Origin: an uncultured Saprospiraceae bacterium
GTDB taxonomy: Bacteria; Bacteroidota; Bacteroidia; Chitinophagales; Saprospiraceae
Assembly: GCA_938033975.1 (NCBI GenBank)
Contig: CALHKJ010000272.1
Span: forward strand, 1 to 11,393
Length of the DNA stretch: 11,393 bases
Reading direction: 5' to 3'
Shown here piece after piece: positions 1 through 6,400 of this stretch. Position 1 is the first letter of the stretch, and each line of letters starts with the position of its first letter. Both the position numbers and the translations under genes were made by a program. The notes under the pieces are model-generated. The model did not search any database. It was given only the letters and a program-made list of their open reading frames with translations, and was not told the origin of the DNA.

Positions 1-817
1 CTGATCGCATAGTTGTTGTACCTACTGCACAGATTCTTTTTCTAGACTCTTTTGCATCATTTACAATCTCTGCACATTGATCAGATATACTAAAATATTC
101 TGCATCCATTTTATGCTTAGACAAATCTTCTACTTCGATATCTCTAAATGTTCCTAATCCTATATGAAGTGTTACCTCACCAAAATTTATTCCTTTGATT
201 TCAAGCATTTTCATCAACTTCTTACTGAAGTGAAGGCCTGCAGTTGGTGCGGCAATTGCTCCAGGCACCTTTGCATAAATCGTCTGGTATCTTTCTGTAT
301 CAATTGGTTCAGGTTCTCTATTCAAATATTTTGGAATAGGAGTCTGGCCTAGTGATCTTAAAAGCTCAGTAAGTTCATCATCAGTACCATCATAGAAAAA
401 TCTGATGGTTCTTCCTCTACTTGTTGTGTTGTCAATCACCTCAGCAACTAAAACTTCTTCACCATCACTATTATTGAAGTAAAGCTTGTTGCCTACTCTA
501 ATCTTTCTAGCCGGATCCACAAGTACATCCCAAAGCTTTGCTTCTTTGTTTAATTCTCTCAAGAGGAAAACCTCAATATTTGCCTCAGTTTTTTCTTTTT
601 TACCAAACAACCTTGCAGGAAATACCTGAGTATTGTTGAATATAAAGGCGTCTTTATCATCAAAGTAATCAATTACATCTTTGAATACCTTGTGTTCAAT
701 TTTGCCACTATCCTTATGTACGACCATAAGTCTAGCTTCATCTCTTTCTTTAGAAGGATATTGAGCGATTAATTTTTCAGGTAGTTCGAAATTAAATTGG
801 GATAATTTAGTCCTCAT
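1..817 (-). CDS. queA: S-adenosylmethionine:tRNA ribosyltransferase-isomerase QueA (3' part cut off by window edge)
   Basis: QueA is a cytoplasmic enzyme that transfers and isomerises the ribosyl group of S-adenosylmethionine onto 7-aminomethyl-7-deazaguanine at tRNA position 34, giving epoxyqueuosine on the way to queuosine. The visible 272 residues read without interruption from the ATG at 817. Family motifs are in order: NNTQVFPARL at residues 61-70, GQTPIPKYLNR near 157-167, YAKVPGAIAAPTAGLHF near 181-197, LHIGLGTF near 217-224, and AVGTTTMRS at 264-272 just where the window ends. QueA proteins of this phylum are about 350 residues, so roughly 75-80 C-terminal residues are missing because of the window edge, not because of damage. 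The gene is divergent from the ABC permease, with 189 bp between the starts. A good Bacteroidota -7 box lies about 40 bp upstream. The identification is firm. Confidence 0.96.
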   Translation of the reverse strand, partial: MRTKLSQFNFELPEKLIAQYPSKERDEARLMVVHKDSGKIEHKVFKDVIDYFDDKDAFIFNNTQVFPARLFGKKEKTEANIEVFLLRELNKEAKLWDVLVDPARKIRVGNKLYFNNSDGEEVLVAEVIDNTTSRGRTIRFFYDGTDDELTELLRSLGQTPIPKYLNREPEPIDTERYQTIYAKVPGAIAAPTAGLHFSKKLMKMLEIKGINFGEVTLHIGLGTFRDIEVEDLSKHKMDAEYFSISDQCAEIVNDAKESRKRICAVGTTTMRS

Positions 818-856
818 ATGTCTTATTTATTTGGCCTTTTTGGCCCATTTGAGCGG

Positions 857-864
857 CAAAAATA
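857..864 (-). promoter_or_regulatory. Putative Bacteroidota -7 box of queA (TATTTTTG)
   Basis: Read on the minus strand, this octamer matches the TAnnTTTG consensus of the primary sigma factor in Bacteroidota at all six fixed positions. Transcription would begin near 850, leaving a leader of about 33 nt before the queA ATG at 817. I see no convincing TTTG-type -33 box at the expected spacing, so only half of the promoter is supported. The leader includes a GGCC-TTTTT-GGCC mini-hairpin at 833-845. Confidence 0.5.
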
Positions 865-1006
865 AAAAACTATATGGTCTTATTGGTATAACCATGCATA
901 TATGATAGATCAATTTTCTTTTAATATCTAAGTTTTTTGAAGTCTAAAATGTAAGTTTTATCTAAAAATATTTTCTTTGGTGCTCTTAAGTGGTAGATTG
1001 TAATCA

Positions 1007-2257
1007 ATGATTATCTTCAAATTACTTCTTGAAAGTTTCCGTCAAGCGTTCCAAGCGCTGCGATCCAACAAGCTCAGAACTATTCTTTCTTTGTTGGGAA
1101 TTATGATAGGGATATATTCAATAATCATTGTCAAATCAGCTGTTGATTCTTTTCAGGATTCAATAATGAATGGCTTTTCTGAATTGGGTTCGGACGTAAT
1201 TTATTTGGATAAATACCCATGGGACGAAGAAGATCGAAATGGATGGTGGAAATATGCAAAGAGACCAGAGCCCAGCCTTGATGATTATTCAACCATAAAC
1301 AAAAAAGCAAAACTTGCTGAAGCTGCTTCTTTTACAATTTTTATGGGAGGTAAGACTATCAAATATAAGTCTTCAAATGTCGGAAATGCCTTTATAATGG
1401 GCGTTTCGGAAGAATATGAGCAGATTTCATCACTTCAATTTGAAAAGGGTAGATTCTTTTCCAATCTCGAAGATGCGAACGCAAGAGATGTTGTCATACT
1501 TGGTTCAGCGATTTCCAAAGCACTTTTTCCTAGAGAAGAAGCATTAGGAAAACCAGTCAAATTAATGGGTAAAAAGTATAGGGTGATTGGCGTATTGAAA
1601 GAAGAAGGGGAAAGTATGTTCAATATGATCAATCTTGATGAAGCAATCATGCTAAGTTTGAACAATATTAGAAGATTAGTGCCCATTCAAAATAATAATT
1701 CAATAGGTAGAATGCTTCAAGTGAAAGCTAAATCTGGCATAAGCCTAGAGGAAGTAAAGTCTGAAATAGCTGGAATCATTCGGTCCAAAAGAAAATTGAA
1801 GCCTAGAGAAGAGGATAATTTCTCTCTCAATGAAATATCTATGTTGAGCCGGATGCTTGAAAGTATTTTTGGGGTTGTCAATATTGCAGGTTATTTCATT
1901 GGATTTTTTGCCCTTGTAGTAGGTATGTTTAGCGTAGCCAACATCATGTTTGTTAGTGTGAAAGAGAGAACAAGCCTAATTGGTGTAAAGAAAGCTTTAG
2001 GGGCCAAACAGTATATAATCTTAACAGAATTCCTGATCGAGGCCATCATTTTATGCTTAATCGGTGGCTTAGTAGGAATTATTTTCGTGTTTCTTACCCT
2101 TAAGGTGATTTCTGCAGTAGCTCCATTGGAGCTTTATTTGAGCCTTACAAATTTAATGATAGGGTTGATTTGCTCAATAGTGGTAGGCCTTTTAGCCGGA
2201 ATCATACCAGCTATTATTGCATCTGGACTTGATCCAGTAGTGGCAATTAGGAGCTGA
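1007..2257 (+). CDS. MacB/FtsX-family ABC transporter permease (orphan permease)
   Basis: This 416-residue inner-membrane protein has the four-helix plan of the MacB/FtsX permease family. A basic N-terminus (FRQAFQALRSNKLRT) leads into membrane helix 1 at about 24-44. A periplasmic MacB_PCD-type domain spans about 45-285. Three helices follow, at about 289-316, 338-370 and 381-406, ending in a short cytoplasmic tail. The segment VSVKERTSLIGVKKALGAK (about 316-334) is the typical cytoplasmic loop that contacts the ATPase. Members of this type work with a LolD/MacB-like ATPase in lipoprotein release, export or mechanotransmission; the substrate here cannot be told. No ATPase gene adjoins it: queA lies upstream and rplS downstream. 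The start is the ATG at 1007, close to the first helix. No clear ribosome binding site is seen. The upstream TTTCTTTG at 972-979 matches the -7 box at 5 of 6 positions only. Confidence 0.9.
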   Translation: MIIFKLLLESFRQAFQALRSNKLRTILSLLGIMIGIYSIIIVKSAVDSFQDSIMNGFSELGSDVIYLDKYPWDEEDRNGWWKYAKRPEPSLDDYSTINKKAKLAEAASFTIFMGGKTIKYKSSNVGNAFIMGVSEEYEQISSLQFEKGRFFSNLEDANARDVVILGSAISKALFPREEALGKPVKLMGKKYRVIGVLKEEGESMFNMINLDEAIMLSLNNIRRLVPIQNNNSIGRMLQVKAKSGISLEEVKSEIAGIIRSKRKLKPREEDNFSLNEISMLSRMLESIFGVVNIAGYFIGFFALVVGMFSVANIMFVSVKERTSLIGVKKALGAKQYIILTEFLIEAIILCLIGGLVGIIFVFLTLKVISAVAPLELYLSLTNLMIGLICSIVVGLLAGIIPAIIASGLDPVVAIRS

Positions 2258-2299
2258 TTGCTATTTTATTCGATAAATCTTCTGGAAGAGTTGATTTTG

Positions 2300-2330
2300 T
2301 TTGATTTTTTGGCAAATAAGAATATCTTTG
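2300..2330 (+). promoter_or_regulatory. Bacteroidota promoter of rplS (TTTG-N19-TATCTTTG)
   Basis: A -33 box TTTG at 2300-2303 is followed after 19 bp by TATCTTTG at 2323-2330, which fits the TAnnTTTG -7 consensus exactly. The spacing is that known for the Bacteroidota primary sigma factor. Initiation is expected about 7 bp downstream, near 2337, giving a leader of about 30 nt before the ATG at 2367. It separates rplS transcription from the permease gene upstream and argues against any start codon before about 2337. Confidence 0.75.
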
Positions 2331-2366
2331 CAGCCTCGAATTACGAATCATAATATCTCAAGAAGC

Positions 2367-2720
2367 ATGGACGTTATCAAATTTATCGAAGAGCAGACAG
2401 CACAAGGCCACGATCACCCGGATTTTAGACCAGGAGACAATGTTGCTGTATCATATAGAATTGTAGAAGGAGAAAAAGTGCGTACGCAGGTTTTCAAAGG
2501 AGATGTGATTCAAATGAAAGGACATGGCGCAACTAAAACTTTTACCGTTAGAAAAATGTCTAGTGGAGTAGGAGTAGAAAGAATCTTTCCATTTGCCAGT
2601 CCAAACGTAGCTGAAATCAAAGTTCTAAAAAGAGGTAAGGTTAGAAGAGCAAAGCTTTATTACCTAAGAGAACTTACTGGTAAGAAAGCTAAGATCAAAG
2701 AAAGAACTTACAAAAAGTAA
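2367..2720 (+). CDS. rplS: 50S ribosomal protein L19
   Basis: L19 is a structural protein of the large ribosomal subunit at the 30S-50S interface. The 117-residue product starts MDVIKFIEEQ. It contains the family signature: FRPGDNVAVSYRIVEGEK (about 20-37), the stretch SSGVGVERIFPFASPNV (about 67-83), and KRGKVRRAKLYYLREL (about 90-105), ending in the usual lysine/arginine-rich tail. The frame stays open upstream to a TTG at 2301, but that extension (22 residues) does not resemble L19 and overlaps the promoter, so the ATG at 2367 is chosen; it also gives the normal length of about 115-120. The gene is apparently monocistronic and is convergent with the M1 peptidase, with 25 bp between the two stop codons. 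No obvious hairpin terminator lies in that gap. Confidence 0.97.
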   Translation: MDVIKFIEEQTAQGHDHPDFRPGDNVAVSYRIVEGEKVRTQVFKGDVIQMKGHGATKTFTVRKMSSGVGVERIFPFASPNVAEIKVLKRGKVRRAKLYYLRELTGKKAKIKERTYKK

Positions 2721-2745
2721 TTTCCACTTCTAGTATTGTCATCAT

Positions 2746-4422
2746 TTACTCCATGACTGTTATTGTCGTGGTTATTAAGTAGTCGTGCTGATTGATCCAA
2801 AAATCATCTGGCGCTAGCTTTTTAAGTTTGACTTCTTGCCATTCGCTTGTACAGTTCAATCTCATTGTCTCTCCTAATTTTCCTATTTCAATGGGCATAG
2901 AAAAATTCTCAACAGGTGAGTTCCATTTGTACTTTACACACAGATTTTTTCCTTTTGGTAAAAGTTGATATTCCAATTCTGGTAATGGTCCATGGCCAAG
3001 ATACTGCTGAAAGAATTTTGTATAATCTTCATTACAATAATTGTTGATGAATTGGATAATATCCTTTGTATCTACAACTGATAATTTGTGTTCCTCATAG
3101 ACTGCACGAAGAAGATCAAACCATGCCTCATCATCATTCATCACGGACCTTAGGGTGTGCAATAAATAACTCCCTTTATAGTAATGATCAGAGCCACCAA
3201 ACTCTTCGAAATTTACATTTTTTGGACCTTGCACCGGTTGCATGTTTTGTAAAAATCTACGTTGTAGGGCCAAATATCTATTGACCGCTTCTCTTCCAAA
3301 ATGATATTCAACATACAAAGCTTCCATATAAGTTGTGAAGCCTTCATGGATCCACATATCTGCATGATCTTTTACAGATATTGAATTTCCCCAATATTCA
3401 TGGCCGGTTTCATGAACAATGATATAATCCCAGTTCATGTCTTTGGGAATCATTGATCCTAAATATCCACGCTTGTATTGGTTGCCGTAAGCAATCCCAC
3501 TTTGATGCTCCATACCGAGATAAGGTGTTTCTATAAGAGCAAAGCCATCATTCCAAAATGGGTAAGGGCCGAAGTAATGTTCGAAAGATTCTAAAACACC
3601 ATCCACTTGTTTGAAATGCTCTTTTGCTTTCTTTAAATTATAACGAAGGACATAATAATCACAGGCCAATTCTCCTTCAGTTGGAGAAGTATAACTATCA
3701 GAAAAATGCTGATAGTCGCCAACATTTATACTGACATTATAATTATTAATCGGATAGCCAACATTCCACTCATAAGTAGACCTTCCTTCAAGAGTTGTAG
3801 TGTTGATTAAATTTCCATTTGATACTGCCATCAATTCTTCTGGAACTGTGATTGAAATTTTCATACTATCTGGCTCATCAGATAAATGGTCTTTGTTTGG
3901 CCACCATAGACTGGCTCCTGTGCCTTCGCATGCGACTCCAATCCAAGGGTTTTTATTTTTATCTTTTGTCCAGACAAAGCCTCCATCCCAAGGCGGTGAT
4001 TTTGCTATAATAGGTTGACCATTGTATTTAATTTTCATGGTATACTGATTCCCTATCTCCAAATCAGGAAGTACGACAAAGACCGCGTCAAATTTACGGA
4101 AGTATGAACAGGATGACCCATCAATTGTTATTTCTTCAAGTTCCATATTTTCAAAAAGGTCGACTTGAAGTGATTTTGAATTTTCCAAATATTCAAATCG
4201 AATATCATTTTGGCCACTAATAGATTTATTGTCTATGTCCAAATCAATTTTCAGATCGTAATGTTTGACGTCAAAGCAGTTTCTTTCCAATCTAAGTGCC
4301 CCACGAATTGAGTCCGCTTCTGTAAACTCCATCCCGTCATAATAGTCAATATTGATGGTCTCTTGAGCAGAAACAAGGTGACAAAGGAAGATTAAAAGAA
4401 AGAAAAATATTCTTGTTGGCAT
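2746..4422 (-). CDS. Secreted M1-family zinc metallopeptidase (aminopeptidase N-like)
   Basis: The 558-residue protein begins with a signal peptide (MPTRIFFFLLIFLCHLVSAQ, cleavage after about residue 20), so it acts in the periplasm or outside the cell. An N-terminal beta domain (about 45-240) precedes a thermolysin-like catalytic domain. The zinc motif HETGH is at 337-341, with the third ligand E360 exactly 18 residues on (WIHEGFTTY). The exopeptidase motif is GMEHQ at 303-307, in place of the classical GAMEN. Y414 in YYKGSYLL is the probable transition-state tyrosine. All catalytic parts are therefore present. At 558 residues it is much shorter than PepN (about 870), lacking the long helical C-terminal domain and any visible type IX sorting domain. 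Such enzymes remove N-terminal residues from peptides; the exact substrate is unknown. The ATG at 4422 puts the signal peptide at the very N-terminus. Confidence 0.93.
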   Translation of the reverse strand: MPTRIFFFLLIFLCHLVSAQETINIDYYDGMEFTEADSIRGALRLERNCFDVKHYDLKIDLDIDNKSISGQNDIRFEYLENSKSLQVDLFENMELEEITIDGSSCSYFRKFDAVFVVLPDLEIGNQYTMKIKYNGQPIIAKSPPWDGGFVWTKDKNKNPWIGVACEGTGASLWWPNKDHLSDEPDSMKISITVPEELMAVSNGNLINTTTLEGRSTYEWNVGYPINNYNVSINVGDYQHFSDSYTSPTEGELACDYYVLRYNLKKAKEHFKQVDGVLESFEHYFGPYPFWNDGFALIETPYLGMEHQSGIAYGNQYKRGYLGSMIPKDMNWDYIIVHETGHEYWGNSISVKDHADMWIHEGFTTYMEALYVEYHFGREAVNRYLALQRRFLQNMQPVQGPKNVNFEEFGGSDHYYKGSYLLHTLRSVMNDDEAWFDLLRAVYEEHKLSVVDTKDIIQFINNYCNEDYTKFFQQYLGHGPLPELEYQLLPKGKNLCVKYKWNSPVENFSMPIEIGKLGETMRLNCTSEWQEVKLKKLAPDDFWINQHDYLITTTITVME

Positions 4423-4493
4423 GTTTTGCGTTCTTAACTACGTTAATTTGTAATATTGATTGCCCTATTTGTTGACAATAAATTTCAAACTAA

Positions 4494-4509
4494 AAATACA
4501 ATTGTATTT
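4494..4509. promoter_or_regulatory. 16-bp perfect palindrome in a divergent promoter region (candidate operator)
   Basis: The sequence AAATACAATTGTATTT equals its own reverse complement over all 16 positions, with no spacer. It lies in the 115-bp gap between the divergent M1 peptidase and the lipoprotein/GWxTD/receptor cluster, 28 bp before the ATG at 4538. It partly overlaps TTTCTTTG (4507-4514), a 5-of-6 match to the -7 box. A dimeric regulator could bind here, but AT-rich DNA forms such palindromes fairly often by chance, and no regulator gene is nearby. Confidence 0.35.
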
Positions 4510-4537
4510 CTTTGGGTACTAATAAAAACGAAAGTCT

Positions 4538-4933
4538 ATGCATCATAAGTATATATTAGCTTTTATCACTGTACTACTATTCACGGCCTGTGGAGGTGAT
4601 GCACCTGTCAAACCCTTGCCTGAAATTGCAAAATTGGAAGATGGCAGGTATAATGTGGTTACTGCAAAGAGAAATGGAAAAGCTACTGGTACTTTGGATA
4701 AGGCCTATTATATTATAAAAGGGGATAGTGCTTTTACTAATTTGACAAAAACGCTCGATTCAACAGCAACCAAGTTTGCCTACAAAAAGAATAAAATCAC
4801 ACATACTGACCCCAATGCCTTAAATTTTGTAGTCTCCAAAATGACAAGCGACTCTTTAATACTAAATACAGAACTACAAGGATTTACTTTTGAAATATCT
4901 TTCGAGAAAGTTGTGTCCAACGATAATGAATAA
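4538..4933 (+). CDS. Small hypothetical lipoprotein, first gene of the envelope cluster
   Basis: This 131-residue protein has a type II signal peptide (MHHKYILAFITVLLFTAC) with a clear lipobox FTAC and the lipidated cysteine at residue 18. After CGGDAPVKPLPEIAKLEDG comes a compact domain of about 95 residues rich in alternating hydrophobic and polar residues, which suggests a small beta-sheet fold: RYNVVTAKRNG, KAYYIIKGDSAFTNL, SLILNTELQGFTFEISFEKV. I do not recognise a named family. No strongly acidic surface-export signal directly follows the cysteine, so periplasmic anchoring is as likely as surface display. The next gene starts 8 nt before this gene's stop, which implies co-translation with the GWxTD protein. 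The start ATG at 4538 gives an ideal signal peptide. No confident promoter is seen; the palindrome at 4494-4509 may control it. Confidence 0.85.
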   Translation: MHHKYILAFITVLLFTACGGDAPVKPLPEIAKLEDGRYNVVTAKRNGKATGTLDKAYYIIKGDSAFTNLTKTLDSTATKFAYKKNKITHTDPNALNFVVSKMTSDSLILNTELQGFTFEISFEKVVSNDNE

Positions 4934-6371
4934 TCGAATATATAAAGTTCTATTTTTTTGTCTTCTTTCTTTTCGAATCTTCGCAATAGATTTGAGCTTA
5001 ACTCATTGCACTTTTAATTCTGAGCAAGGAAGTTATGTGGAGATTTATATACGCGTTTCCGCAAATTCGGTTGAATGCACAATGAAGGAAGATTCTCTTT
5101 TGCAAGCAAATGTCTTGGCTTTGATATTACTCAAAAAAGATGATGAAATAATCAATGCCGATAAATTTACAATCTCCAGTCCTTTGACCAAGCAAAGAAA
5201 AGATTTTTGGAGTAGTCGGAGATATAAAATTGAACCGGGAGAGTACAAGTTGGAATACACTTTTTCCGATGCATCAAATGCAGAAAATTCCATCAATGAA
5301 CAGCGTTTGATTAAGCTTGATTCTAAGTTGCCGAATGGACTTTCTTCTTCAGGTATTTTGTTGATGGCTAGCGTAGCACAGGATGCTAGTTTACCTTTCG
5401 GTAAATATGGTTACAATTATGAACCACTAGCTTATGAAATCGTAACACCTAGTTCAGATAAACTGATTTTTAATTGGGAAATATATGGCTTGGATCAAAT
5501 AGAGGAGGACCTTTATTTGTCTTATACGATTTATGATGGTTATAGTGGAAGCTTTGGAAAAAAGCTACTACAAAAACATAGTAAACTTAAAAAGGAACCT
5601 ACAGAAGTTATCTTGAAAGATATACCTATCATAGATTTAAATTCAGGAAAGTATCATTTAACCTTGGAGGTGTATAATAAGGAACTAAAGCAACTTCACT
5701 ACAAGGAGAAAAATTTTGCGATGGTTCAACCTGTTTCTGATATAAGAAACGTGGCGACTTTTGATAAAGAATTTGAGAACTCATTTGTCGGCATAATGAC
5801 CGAGAAGGAAGTTGAATATAGTCTGCGGGCTTTGCAATCTCAACTACCTGGAGATATGATTGAAACCTTGAATAATATATTGGCAACAGGTGAGTTGGAA
5901 ACAAAGAAATACTTCTTGTATTCTTATTGGCAAGGTTTATCGCCTGATCAACCTGGTGAAGCTTATAAAGCCTACATGAAAGTCATCCGGGCCGTTGATG
6001 AGGAGTTTGGCTCACATCTAGGATTTGGTTTTGAAACTGATCGAGGATATATCTTTATGAAGTATGGTAGACCAAATGACATTATTGATGTGATTGATGA
6101 GGTCAATGCGCCACCATATTCCATTTGGGTTTATCTAGATTTTCCTCAGACCCAACAATCCAATGTCAAGTTCTTGTTCTATAATCCATCGCTTTCTGGT
6201 GATGATTTTGTCCTTTTACATTCTAATTGTACCAGTGAGATCCAGAATAAACAATGGGAACAAGTCCTATATAGCGGGGCTTACAGTGAGCGACTTGGTA
6301 ATCCCATTGATGGCCAGGGAATGGAAGCTAATTTTAACAGGAAAGCAGCAAGATACTTTAGCGACAATTAG
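4926..6371 (+). CDS. GWxTD domain-containing secreted protein
   Basis: The 481-residue protein has an N-terminal signal peptide (MNNRIYKVLFFCLLSFRIFA) and no lipobox. Residues about 20-275 look like two beta-sandwich regions with no recognised name. The C-terminal part (about 285-480) matches the GWxTD domain of Bacteroidota and Acidobacteria: a helical stretch (ALQSQLPGDMIETLNNIL), then GFETDRGYIFMKYGRPNDI at 368-386, followed by PYSIWVYLDF (397-406) and KFLFYN (415-420). The hallmark tryptophan is phenylalanine here (GFETD, 368-372). The function of GWxTD proteins is not established. The ATG at 4926 overlaps the upstream lipoprotein gene by 8 nt and gives a clean signal peptide. An in-frame TTG at 4890 would add 12 residues and spoil it. 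The receptor gene downstream begins within about 30-100 nt, so the genes are probably one operon. Confidence 0.87.
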   Translation: MNNRIYKVLFFCLLSFRIFAIDLSLTHCTFNSEQGSYVEIYIRVSANSVECTMKEDSLLQANVLALILLKKDDEIINADKFTISSPLTKQRKDFWSSRRYKIEPGEYKLEYTFSDASNAENSINEQRLIKLDSKLPNGLSSSGILLMASVAQDASLPFGKYGYNYEPLAYEIVTPSSDKLIFNWEIYGLDQIEEDLYLSYTIYDGYSGSFGKKLLQKHSKLKKEPTEVILKDIPIIDLNSGKYHLTLEVYNKELKQLHYKEKNFAMVQPVSDIRNVATFDKEFENSFVGIMTEKEVEYSLRALQSQLPGDMIETLNNILATGELETKKYFLYSYWQGLSPDQPGEAYKAYMKVIRAVDEEFGSHLGFGFETDRGYIFMKYGRPNDIIDVIDEVNAPPYSIWVYLDFPQTQQSNVKFLFYNPSLSGDDFVLLHSNCTSEIQNKQWEQVLYSGAYSERLGNPIDGQGMEANFNRKAARYFSDN

Positions 6372-6400
6372 GACAATTTCTGATAAAGATTTTTAATTTT

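Noticed and set aside
164..352. 62-codon plus-strand frame opposite queA
   Set aside because: It lies antisense to the well-conserved queA coding sequence, and its translation has no recognisable features.
874..895. ATGGT...ACCAT inverted repeat in the queA/permease gap
   Set aside because: Arms of 5 bp with a 12-bp spacer are expected by chance in a 189-bp AT-rich gap, and nothing else supports an operator.
2258..2300. Possible terminator after the permease (TCTTC next to GAAGA)
   Set aside because: The arms TCTTC/GAAGA are separated by only 2 bases, leaving at most a 4-bp weak stem, and no clean T-run follows directly. It is not a credible hairpin terminator.
4472..4477. TTGACA resembling an E. 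coli -35 box upstream of the lipoprotein gene
   Set aside because: The window is from Bacteroidota, whose primary sigma factor uses different boxes, and no matching -10 element stands at a fitting distance.
6163..6396. 77-codon plus-strand frame inside the end of the GWxTD gene
   Set aside because: It overlaps the conserved GWxTD coding region in another frame, has no recognisable domain, and reads as a shadow frame.
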